Program-made: the position numbers and the translations under genes
Shown: piece after piece, positions 1 to 7,522 of the stretch
Position numbering within the stretch: position 1 is the stretch's first letter
Layout of the letters: each line of letters starts with the position of its first letter
NCBI RefSeq assembly: GCF_007860105.1
Contig: NZ_SJPU01000002.1
Location: forward strand, 1,539,739-1,603,738
From: Allorhodopirellula heiligendammensis
GTDB taxonomy: Bacteria; Planctomycetota; Planctomycetia; Pirellulales; Pirellulaceae
Reading direction: 5' to 3'
DNA length: 64,000 nt
Notes under the pieces: generated by a model
The model's database searches: none
Told to the model about the DNA's origin: nothing
What the model saw: only the letters and a program-made list of their open reading frames with translations

Positions 1-50
1 CGGCCGGGATCTACCTGCTGGCAGGTGCATCGACGATGGTGGCGGCATGA
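1..50 (+). CDS. 3' end of an upstream gene (partial, hydrophobic C-terminus)
   Basis: One frame (codons starting at base 3) is open from the window edge to a TGA at 48-50 and encodes a short hydrophobic tail ending GIYLLAGASTMVAA. The stop overlaps the ATG of the MFS gene in an ATGA arrangement (47-50), which is typical of translationally coupled genes. The hydrophobic character suggests the end of a membrane protein, perhaps another transporter, but only 15 codons are visible, so family and function cannot be assigned. Confidence 0.45.
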   Translation, partial: AGIYLLAGASTMVAA

Positions 51-1324
51 ATTACCTTTCCAATGGCCTGTCCCGTCGCCTGCCGTTTTTCTACGGGTAC
101 GTGATGTTGCCCATCGCGATGCTGATGCAGATCGGCACCAGTCCAGGACAAACCTTCGCCGTGAGCGCATTCACGCCCGCGTTGCTGGCATCGCTCGAGC
201 TATCGGAGAGTCGCTTGGCCCTCGCCTATATGCTTGGGACTTTCTTGGCGGCCGCGCCACTATCCATGGTGGGGCCCTTCTCGGATCGATTTGGGCTGCG
301 GCTGACGTCGTTAATTGTGGTCGCACTGCTCTCGGGAGCATGCTATTTCGCGTCGACTGTGACTGGCTTCGCAACCCTATTACTGGCCTTTTTCTTGCTG
401 CGGTTTTTAGGGCAAGGTTCACTGACTCTCTTGAACCAAAACACGACAGCGATGTGGTTTCGTTCTCGGATCGGTCGCGTGTCGGCGATCCTCAGTATCG
501 GTACCGCAGCGGCTTTTGCCTGGGTCCCACAGATGCTCAGCGAAGCGATCCAGGACCATGGGTGGCGATCCACTTATCAGGTCATGGCGGTGCTGGTAGC
601 AGTAATACTATTACCTCTGATCGCGTTGCTGTACCGCAACAAGCCAGAAGAGATCGGGCAGATGCTCGATGGCATGACTACCAAAGAACGACATGCCTCG
701 CACCTTGCACCCACGGCCACCAGCGATGATCCGGCAATGACGCTCGCCGATGCGGGCCGGACGGCTACGTTTTACATTCTGGCGGCAATCAGCGCCGTTT
801 GGGCAATGATCGGGACGGGAATTGTGTTCTATCTGTTCACCCTATGCGAGGATCGTGGCTTGCAAAGCTCGACGGCGACGGCGCTTTTTAAGACGTTCGG
901 TCTGAGTATGCTGGCAATGCAGTTCGTCGGTAGCGTGGCGACGGATTACTTGCGACTGGATCGATTGCTGGGTCTCGGCGCCGTTTTGCTCTGCGTGGGC
1001 TTGGCCCTGATTTGGTTCGCACAGACGTCCTTGCTCATGCATGGGTTCGCGATCTGTTTTGGCGGCGGCCAGGGGCTGTTGATGGCCGTCACGGGCGTAG
1101 TGTGGGTTCGCTACTACGGACGCAAGCATCTCGGCAGCATTCGTGGGAGTGTGTGGTGCGCGACCGTCGCCGGCAGCGGCCTCGGTCCGCTGGTCATGGG
1201 GGCCGTCAAGGATGCGACGGCTAGTTACGACACTGCCCTTTTAATGTTCTTGCTGCTGTTGACCCCGCTGGCGATCGCCGCGTGGTTCGTCCGCCCGCCG
1301 GTCACGCATACTCACCCGGTCTGA
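47..1324 (+). CDS. MFS transporter
   Basis: The 425-residue protein is almost entirely hydrophobic, with about 12 predicted membrane segments, the normal length for a major facilitator superfamily permease. The loop after the second segment reads GPFSDRFGLR, a recognisable form of MFS motif A. A more polar central loop (about residues 200-235, from RNKPEEIGQML onward) separates the two halves. The ATG overlaps the stop of the preceding partial gene (ATGA), supporting this start and an operon. Layout resembles monocarboxylate/oxalate-type MFS porters, but the substrate cannot be read from sequence. It ends convergently 15 bases from the next gene. Confidence 0.85.
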   Translation: MNYLSNGLSRRLPFFYGYVMLPIAMLMQIGTSPGQTFAVSAFTPALLASLELSESRLALAYMLGTFLAAAPLSMVGPFSDRFGLRLTSLIVVALLSGACYFASTVTGFATLLLAFFLLRFLGQGSLTLLNQNTTAMWFRSRIGRVSAILSIGTAAAFAWVPQMLSEAIQDHGWRSTYQVMAVLVAVILLPLIALLYRNKPEEIGQMLDGMTTKERHASHLAPTATSDDPAMTLADAGRTATFYILAAISAVWAMIGTGIVFYLFTLCEDRGLQSSTATALFKTFGLSMLAMQFVGSVATDYLRLDRLLGLGAVLLCVGLALIWFAQTSLLMHGFAICFGGGQGLLMAVTGVVWVRYYGRKHLGSIRGSVWCATVAGSGLGPLVMGAVKDATASYDTALLMFLLLLTPLAIAAWFVRPPVTHTHPV

Positions 1325-1339
1325 GAGGTTCGCTCTGCA

Positions 1340-2005
1340 TCATACTCTTTGGCGTTGCCCGCCCTGAAAGGACTCGGCGACTTCATAGAGATCGTCCCAC
1401 AGATCACGTAGGTTTTTGATCTCGTCGAGATTCAACGTTCGTAGGTGATCTTGCACGTGTGAACGCAATGTCGGGGAGGTCTCGTCGGTGCTGTCTGGCA
1501 GTAAATCATCGACCAGCTCAGCGATGAGGCCTGGTGTGAGTCCGGTGCGATAAAGCGTTTCGTAGCCAGTGATGTCGTGGTGGCTGGTCGCGAGGACGAA
1601 CTGCTGGTGACGCCGGCACCGCCAGGCGATCCACCGCCGGACGAGGGCGGGGATCTGCTCGGCACCATCGATCACAATCACCCCGCCGGACGCCGCTGTC
1701 CGCAGGCACTGCGTTAACGTGCGGACATTGCTCAAAATCTCGCTGAGGTGATTGCTCTGAGTGAGCTGCACCCACGCGCCACCGGGCATGTCCAGTTCCA
1801 ATTGCCCGGCGAGCTCTCGTAACAACGTTGATTTTCCAGTCCCATGATTGCCAACGATCACCCCGCAACGGGACTTGCGGAGTTGGGCGATAAAGCTCTC
1901 ATTGAAAGCGGGGGGGGCCTTTTCAGCGGCTGGGTCACCAACTGCTGGGGCACCAGACGCGGGGTCAGCCTTGAGCAACCGGAACACCAATGCCCCGGGG
2001 CACAC
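1340..2005 (-). CDS. P-loop ATPase, planctomycete NPF-type
   Basis: A 221-residue protein from a GTG start. Walker A is GNHGTGKST (residues 52-60) and a Walker B-like strand GGVIVIDGAE lies near residues 107-116, so it should bind ATP. No further domain is recognised. The same frame stays open upstream of the GTG to a stop at 2069-2071 and encodes SNPFASRYVCPGAL across the GTG; from memory this resembles the N-terminal motif of a planctomycete P-loop family, so the true start may lie upstream inside the end of the prenyltransferase-repeat gene, although no ATG exists there. Shares strand with, and partly overlaps, that gene, suggesting coupled expression. Function unknown. Confidence 0.7.
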   Translation of the reverse strand: MCPGALVFRLLKADPASGAPAVGDPAAEKAPPAFNESFIAQLRKSRCGVIVGNHGTGKSTLLRELAGQLELDMPGGAWVQLTQSNHLSEILSNVRTLTQCLRTAASGGVIVIDGAEQIPALVRRWIAWRCRRHQQFVLATSHHDITGYETLYRTGLTPGLIAELVDDLLPDSTDETSPTLRSHVQDHLRTLNLDEIKNLRDLWDDLYEVAESFQGGQRQRV

Positions 2006-2033
2006 GTAGCGGCTGGCAAATGGGTTGGAGTGG

Positions 2034-3761
2034 TTACTGTGTGAGGAAGATATAGCCAGGGTCCATGGTTAAGTACCAATTCCGCCACTCTCGCTGAGCC
2101 CGGCGTAGTTCACCGTAGTCCTGCCTTTTCCCGGGTTCGATCTTCATATCAAACCCTTCGAATTTCCGGCTGATGAAGCGCAGGCCGTCGCGAGCATATG
2201 TTCGCACCCGGGTATCAGGATCATCGAGGGCGAAAATGAGCGAAGGCACGACTCGAATCTCATCGCTCTGGCCGAGCACTCGGGCGGCGACCCGACGAGC
2301 CTGGTAGGACGACGACCCTCTCACGAGACGCTCGAGACGGCCAATCTGCGCTTTGCGGGTTTTAGGGTCGTCAGAGAGTTTCATGTCCTCGGGCAGTGAC
2401 TTGCCTTCGAGTGCGCTGGGGTCGTCGCCTTCGAGCATGTCGAGTAGATCAGTGACCGCTTCGGCCACCGGTTCGCCTTTGATCTGACCACCGTCGACAC
2501 GAATTTTTGTCGTGTCTCCTGGCAGCTCGCGCCCCCCCCTCAATGCACCTTCCGCTTCCTGCTCGATTGCCTTCTTTGTTCCCCGGATCAGGAACAGCAT
2601 CGCAAACGAGCTCGACACAGAACTGGTCGTGTAGGACTGTCCGGGCCACCCTCGTCCTTTTTGCTCTTTTCCCTTCAGGTAGTTGACACCAATGTCGTAC
2701 CAGCCCGCCATTTCTCGGTAGTCATCACCCATGATGACTTCGCGGAAGCTCTCGTACCGTTCGAGCGTGTACAGTTGGTAATAGGGCCATGCCGATTGAA
2801 CCTTGGCGGGATCGGGCGAATTCGCGCTGATGCTGAGGTATCGCTGGCAATCATCGATAGCTTGGCGAATGGGCGCGGGATCGTATCCTGGTTTGTCCGA
2901 TGAGGTTTCGTCCTCGACCAAATCCTCTTGGAACAATTTAACGGACTTGGGTAGTCCGACGATGCCGGTTTTCCCTTCGGCCATCGCTTCGCCCCAAACC
3001 TCCAGGATGTCCGCTGCGATCATCAATGCACTGCCGCCGGCAACGGCCATGGAAGGGGTCAGTCCGCCCTGTTTGATGCGTGTCATGCTGCCGGGATCTT
3101 CGGCCAGATAGGGCCACCCGCCACTGGGGTCTTGGACGCGCAGCAACCAACCGATCGTGGCTTGCACGCCCTTGTAGTCCACCGCGATCCCCGCCCGATC
3201 CAACGTCCAGAGGGCCAGTACCGCGTACTGAGTCTGCGAGACGTCGCCCTTGCGGTCGCCAGGATACGAATAGCCGCCATGGGATTCTCGGTCTTGACGC
3301 AGGAATTTCTCGTACAATTTGAGTTGGGGGCGATACTTCTTGCGGTCCACTTCGGCCAGCACTAACACCGCCGTGGAGACAGTGTAGAGGGTTTTGTTTT
3401 CACCGCCGGGGAAGTTTCGCTGTTGGGCGTTGTTGAGCATATTCAGGAAGGACAGGGCCGCCTCGACTCCCCGACGCACCACGGGATTGTTTTTATCATG
3501 GTGAACCTTCATGACGGCGTAGCCGGCTAAACAAAGCTCTCCGTGTCCCCCGGAATAGGTGAGGTCTAGTTTGTAGAACGGTGCTGCCTTGACGTTGGCC
3601 AGCATTCCCGCCATCCCCCCCTCGACCATATTGACGACGACAGGGTCATCGACGGAGTACGCATTCGCTTTCGACGCAGGAACGATCGAGGTCAGAAGTG
3701 TCGCGATAAGCAGCGATAACGACAGAGCATGGCGGAGCATGCGTGGTCTGAAGGCAAACAT
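2034..3761 (-). CDS. Secreted prenyltransferase/squalene-oxidase-repeat protein with C-terminal HEAT-like region
   Basis: I chose the ATG at 3761 because it opens with a good signal peptide (MFAFRPRMLRHALSLSLLIA, cleavage near SKANA); the frame is open further upstream but that part is not protein-like. The mature 540-residue protein has repeated alpha-toroid motifs such as GGYSYPGD, QTQYAVLALW, GGWPYLAEDP and GRGWPGQSY, as in the squalene cyclase/prenyltransferase repeat fold. Near the C-terminus a HEAT-like helical pair follows (VVPSLIFALDDPDTRVRTYA). No catalytic DXDD motif was seen, so it is probably a binding or scaffold protein in the periplasm rather than a cyclase. Such proteins are common and uncharacterised in planctomycetes. 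Confidence 0.8.
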   Translation of the reverse strand: MFAFRPRMLRHALSLSLLIATLLTSIVPASKANAYSVDDPVVVNMVEGGMAGMLANVKAAPFYKLDLTYSGGHGELCLAGYAVMKVHHDKNNPVVRRGVEAALSFLNMLNNAQQRNFPGGENKTLYTVSTAVLVLAEVDRKKYRPQLKLYEKFLRQDRESHGGYSYPGDRKGDVSQTQYAVLALWTLDRAGIAVDYKGVQATIGWLLRVQDPSGGWPYLAEDPGSMTRIKQGGLTPSMAVAGGSALMIAADILEVWGEAMAEGKTGIVGLPKSVKLFQEDLVEDETSSDKPGYDPAPIRQAIDDCQRYLSISANSPDPAKVQSAWPYYQLYTLERYESFREVIMGDDYREMAGWYDIGVNYLKGKEQKGRGWPGQSYTTSSVSSSFAMLFLIRGTKKAIEQEAEGALRGGRELPGDTTKIRVDGGQIKGEPVAEAVTDLLDMLEGDDPSALEGKSLPEDMKLSDDPKTRKAQIGRLERLVRGSSSYQARRVAARVLGQSDEIRVVPSLIFALDDPDTRVRTYARDGLRFISRKFEGFDMKIEPGKRQDYGELRRAQREWRNWYLTMDPGYIFLTQ

Positions 3762-3908
3762 GGACTCAGGGCCGGCAAAATAGGGACGGCGTGATGAAAA
3801 GACGAGAAGAACGCGCGCGAATGGCACCATTTTCAAGCAATAGGCTAGCGTAGTCCAGTGTGAATCACAAATTTTTTTGGTTCGGCGTAAGATCCTGCTG
3901 CCCAAGTG

Positions 3909-5291
3909 CTATCGCGTGGCGACCAAGATGGTTCGCTGCACGTCAGAGGATTCATGCGAACGCTCGCTCGGATAGCTTTCGATGTTTGGGAAAAACCGGT
4001 TCAATTCCCGCTTCCACACATCCATAGCATAGTCTGACTGGCGATGGGGCACATTCCACTGCTCGATCCAGTAGTCGTTGCCCGGCACGTACTCCAGCAC
4101 AAGGGTCTTGCGCGTCACCGCCGCAGCGATCTCGACGATGGACGAGACTTCATAGCCCTGCTTGAAAAACAGATGATGGGCCAGCGCCAGCATCAGGGTG
4201 TGGTCTGCTTGGAAACGTTTTTCCAGCGGATCATAGAACCGGGGTCCGTGAGCAATTGCGGGGCTGAAGAATGAACCAACCACCGGGGTGATGGCGAGGT
4301 CGTGCTGTTTGGCGTGACGATAGAGGTCGTCAATGCAGGTCCGGTCGGTATCCATGCTAACGACGCTCAGGTCCAATTGCGCCGCCAGGACGCTGTACCA
4401 GCCAGTGTTGCAGCCAACATCTAGCAGCGTGCCCCCATCGAGAGATTTCAGGATCTTGGCGACACTCTGTTGTTTTTCATTCCAATCAGGCTGTGGCTGA
4501 GTGCCTGGCTCGGGAAACGAGCCCGCGTAATGGGACCATCGTGTTTGCGGTCGCGGGATAGGGCACTTCTGGATCTGATTGCGAAGCATCTCGGCAAGCC
4601 GAATGGCAGCTGGTGGGCCGCCCTGCTCGTTGATCGCCATTAGCTTGGCATATTCTCGCTGTCTGCGCTTCCGCATCCACTCGAATTGCAGTGAGTTCAG
4701 TAGCGGAATCGTCGCCTCCACAGGGACCCAGTTGTCTCGGCCTAGTAAAAAGAAGGCGTAATCCGCAGCCTGCCTGTGGATCAATTGCAGCGGGTGCAGG
4801 AAGCAATTGAGGAACTCATTGAGCGGCTTCCAATTCTCGCCAGCGGAGAGCGGAATGATCGATGAAAAATCGATGTAGCGCACCTGCGCTCCAGCGAACA
4901 TCATGTTCCATCCATGGCTGTCTTGAAGCTGGAGTCCGTGGGCGGCGAGCTTGGTGCTAATCTCCAGGAACAGCAGTGCTGCGTCCCGCAGCATTCGGGG
5001 CGACCACTCACTGACCAGAGGGCTGGGCGGTAACGCTTCATGCTCGACGACGAGATCATAACCCTCGATCTGGGCGTCCGAACGCCACGTTTTCACGATA
5101 TTCCACTTCGGCATTTCTTCGAGGAGACCGGCATCTTCTAACCGGCAAAACGCCGCCGCCGAGTCGCCCCGCAGGGCGCGAAAGACACGCCCGTCTTTCC
5201 AAAACAAGCGTCCACCCGGGTCTTCGAATGAATGCGGGGACCAGTCAATGGAACTGAAGTCCAGTTGAGTGGTGGAGGTTGGTGTGCTCAT
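3909..5291 (-). CDS. SAM-dependent methyltransferase with kinase-like N-terminal region (NoeA-like)
   Basis: A 460-residue protein. The C-terminal half carries class I methyltransferase motif I (LLDVGCNTGWYSV), followed by an acidic strand end (VVSMDTD). The N-terminal half contains LQDSHGWNMMF followed by VRYIDFSSI, resembling the catalytic loop and metal-binding segment of aminoglycoside-phosphotransferase-like kinases, though the usual HxD is altered to QDS. The ATG at 5291 shares one base with the stop of the ABC ATPase gene (TGATG), which indicates translational coupling and fixes the start; the frame is open ten codons further upstream. The context suggests modification of an exported glycan. 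Methyl transfer is well supported; kinase activity is doubtful. Confidence 0.8.
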   Translation of the reverse strand: MSTPTSTTQLDFSSIDWSPHSFEDPGGRLFWKDGRVFRALRGDSAAAFCRLEDAGLLEEMPKWNIVKTWRSDAQIEGYDLVVEHEALPPSPLVSEWSPRMLRDAALLFLEISTKLAAHGLQLQDSHGWNMMFAGAQVRYIDFSSIIPLSAGENWKPLNEFLNCFLHPLQLIHRQAADYAFFLLGRDNWVPVEATIPLLNSLQFEWMRKRRQREYAKLMAINEQGGPPAAIRLAEMLRNQIQKCPIPRPQTRWSHYAGSFPEPGTQPQPDWNEKQQSVAKILKSLDGGTLLDVGCNTGWYSVLAAQLDLSVVSMDTDRTCIDDLYRHAKQHDLAITPVVGSFFSPAIAHGPRFYDPLEKRFQADHTLMLALAHHLFFKQGYEVSSIVEIAAAVTRKTLVLEYVPGNDYWIEQWNVPHRQSDYAMDVWKRELNRFFPNIESYPSERSHESSDVQRTILVATR

Positions 5292-6556
5292 CAGGTGGAT
5301 TCCCTGTTTTCGATTGTCCATGAAGCGTCGGGAACCAGGTGGCCTTGGTACTGGGCATCGGGCAGCGAGCCCGTTCCGTAAACGTCACGCATTTCGATCT
5401 CGAATTGGCCGCAGCCCAGGAGGGTTTCGAGCTCGTGATCGTGTCTCCAAAGTGATGCATCGACGGTATATTGTCCCACGTTGAGCGGGACGTCGTGCCA
5501 CGTCGCACTCGCACGCGTGGTCCCAGATAAAGACCAGCGTGCGTTGTACTGCACATCGGTGTGCAGTGTCGCGATTCGCCCGACACCCCGTTTCGAAATG
5601 ACAAAGCCAAATCGTGGGTCGTCTAGCGGTAGATCCGATGCTAACTCGGCTTCAAAGACAATTGTGTCATCAACGAGGAAGCGATCTCTGCTCTCACCGT
5701 GTGCGTTGAGGAGCCGCACCGATTTGATATGTCGTGAAGTTTGCGACGATAGTTTTTTCTGAGTGTCATCGGCTTCCGCGTCCAAGTATCGATGGACGAC
5801 TTCGGTGGGCGATCCCTGATCCGTCAGACGCCCGTGATCGATCCGGATAGCGTCACTGCACAGGGTCTCGATTGATCCCATGTTGTGGCTAACAAACAGA
5901 ACGGTCCGCCCAGACTGTGCGACGTCGCGCATGCGGCCGATGCACTTGCGTTGAAATTCCATATCGCCAACTGCCAGGACTTCGTCGACAACGAGGATCT
6001 CACACTCAAGATACGCGGCCACGGCAAACCCCAATCGGACGGTCATGCCACTGCTGTAGCGTTTCACCGGAGTCTGGATGAATTTCTCACATCCTGAAAA
6101 CTCAATGATTTCGTCGAGTCGTGACGTGATTTCTTGTCGCGACATGCCGAGAATCGCACCATTGAGGTAGATATTCTCAAGGCCGGTTAACTCAGGATGA
6201 AACCCGGTGCCGACTTCCAATAGGCTCGCAATTCGACCCCGCACGCAAATCTGACCTGTCGTCGGGGCGGTAATCCGCGAGAGCATCTTCAGCAGGGTGG
6301 ACTTGCCTGCTCCGTTGCGGCCAACGATCCCCAGAATCGTGCCCTGGGTGACGTCGAGCGAGAAATCTCGTAACGCCCACACCGCTTGGCGATCTTGCTC
6401 TGTTTTCTCTGGAGACTCGTCGATCTTCGAAAAGGGATCCGGCTTGCCACGCAGTCGCGCCCAAGTGCGATTTAAATCACTCGATAGTGTCCCCGTGCCG
6501 ATGTTGCCCAGTCGATAGCGTTTTCCAAGGCTTTCCAGACGAATGGCGATGGACAT
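5291..6556 (-). CDS. Polysaccharide-export ABC transporter ATP-binding protein (Wzt/TagH-like)
   Basis: A 421-residue ABC ATPase: Walker A GRNGAGKST (79-87), signature YSSGM (167-171), Walker B ILVVDEVLAVGD (187-198), switch His in FVSHNMGS. The YSSGM signature, the N-terminal insertion before Walker A and the roughly 160-residue C-terminal extension (about 260-421) are features of O-antigen/teichoic-acid exporter ATPases; in Wzt the extension binds the modified end of the glycan. The ATG at 6556 starts a conserved beginning (MSIAIRLESLGKRYRLG); the frame is open much further upstream but only as the antisense of the neighbouring methyltransferase. No permease gene lies nearby, so its membrane partner must be encoded elsewhere. 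Confidence 0.88.
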   Translation of the reverse strand: MSIAIRLESLGKRYRLGNIGTGTLSSDLNRTWARLRGKPDPFSKIDESPEKTEQDRQAVWALRDFSLDVTQGTILGIVGRNGAGKSTLLKMLSRITAPTTGQICVRGRIASLLEVGTGFHPELTGLENIYLNGAILGMSRQEITSRLDEIIEFSGCEKFIQTPVKRYSSGMTVRLGFAVAAYLECEILVVDEVLAVGDMEFQRKCIGRMRDVAQSGRTVLFVSHNMGSIETLCSDAIRIDHGRLTDQGSPTEVVHRYLDAEADDTQKKLSSQTSRHIKSVRLLNAHGESRDRFLVDDTIVFEAELASDLPLDDPRFGFVISKRGVGRIATLHTDVQYNARWSLSGTTRASATWHDVPLNVGQYTVDASLWRHDHELETLLGCGQFEIEMRDVYGTGSLPDAQYQGHLVPDASWTIENREST

Positions 6557-6661
6557 AAAGCGGGCGGACAAATCGTGCGGCTGTGAGCGAATGCGAAGCG
6601 AAGTATACTCCCTGTCGTTGCAAATGTCGTCAAGACTTTCATTTTCAGAGGGAGACTGAGT

Positions 6662-7288
6662 TTGCTGAAGAATAGCTTGATCGGCGTTTGGCACGCCTTG
6701 AAATACGACGCCTTTATCTGGAGTCATGGATTGCGCCGCGCCGACAAGATCGCAACCGACATGACAGGACCGGAGAAAATTGCACTTTACCGACTCGTTT
6801 GCGAGACCAAGCCCCAGGTCATCGTCGAAATCGGATCGTATCTTGGTGCCTCCAGTTCGTTCATGGCTCGAGCGGCGCAGAAATCCTCGCCGGGCTGCCG
6901 GCTGTACTGTGTCGATACATGGCAAAATGACGCCATGCCCGAAGGGCAACGAGATACATTCGCTGAGTTTTCCCGCCATACCGAGTCGTACCAGTCGCTC
7001 ATTCGGCCGCTGCGTCAGCGGAGCGACACAGCCGCACGGGATTTTGAGGGCAGCATCGACCTGCTCTTCATCGACGGCGATCACGAGTACGCGGGCGTGA
7101 AGTTGGATTGGGATAGCTGGTTGCCCCACCTTCGTGATCAGGCGACAGTGGTCATGCACGATGTGGGCTGGGCGGCGGGAGTCCAACGCGTGGTGGACGA
7201 GTCGATCTTGCCGATCTCCTCCGACGTCGGCCGGCTGCCGAACCTGTTTTGGTCAACAGTCCGCAAATCGTCGTCTTCAGCTCGGTAG
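6662..7288 (+). CDS. Class I SAM-dependent methyltransferase (Methyltransf_24-like)
   Basis: A 208-residue protein with the glycine-rich motif VIVEIGSYLGASSSFMA and later LLFIDGDHEYAGVKLDW, the Asp-Gly-Asp-His signature of small-molecule/sugar O-methyltransferases of the Methyltransf_24 group. No ATG precedes the conserved region; the TTG at 6662 is chosen because GAGGGAG lies about 7 bases upstream as a ribosome binding site. It is transcribed divergently from the ABC exporter ATPase, with both promoters in 6557-6661. Probably methylates a sugar or other surface-glycan component; the substrate is unknown. Confidence 0.75.
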   Translation: MLKNSLIGVWHALKYDAFIWSHGLRRADKIATDMTGPEKIALYRLVCETKPQVIVEIGSYLGASSSFMARAAQKSSPGCRLYCVDTWQNDAMPEGQRDTFAEFSRHTESYQSLIRPLRQRSDTAARDFEGSIDLLFIDGDHEYAGVKLDWDSWLPHLRDQATVVMHDVGWAAGVQRVVDESILPISSDVGRLPNLFWSTVRKSSSSAR

Positions 7289-7522
7289 CCAGGCTAACCG
7301 CTGCCAGTCGAATTGGGTTCGCGGAGTCGGGCCTCCAGCACGCTTGGGGTGCCTGGTCGGCCCATCAGTGTCGGCCCATCGATGACCGAACCGAAAGAAT
7401 TCGATTCCAAGCGGGCTGTTGATACGTTAGAATGTGAGTCATTCCTTCCGACTGCCACGCTCTCCTTGCCCACCTCGCACGCGCAGTCACCCGCCCACCT
7501 TCCCATCTCTGTCCACTCGAAC

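Noticed and set aside
6557-7186. N-terminal extension of the exporter ABC ATPase by about 210 codons
   Set aside because: The frame is open, but it is the antisense of the methyltransferase at 6662-7288, has no family motif, and the ATPase begins naturally at the ATG at 6556.
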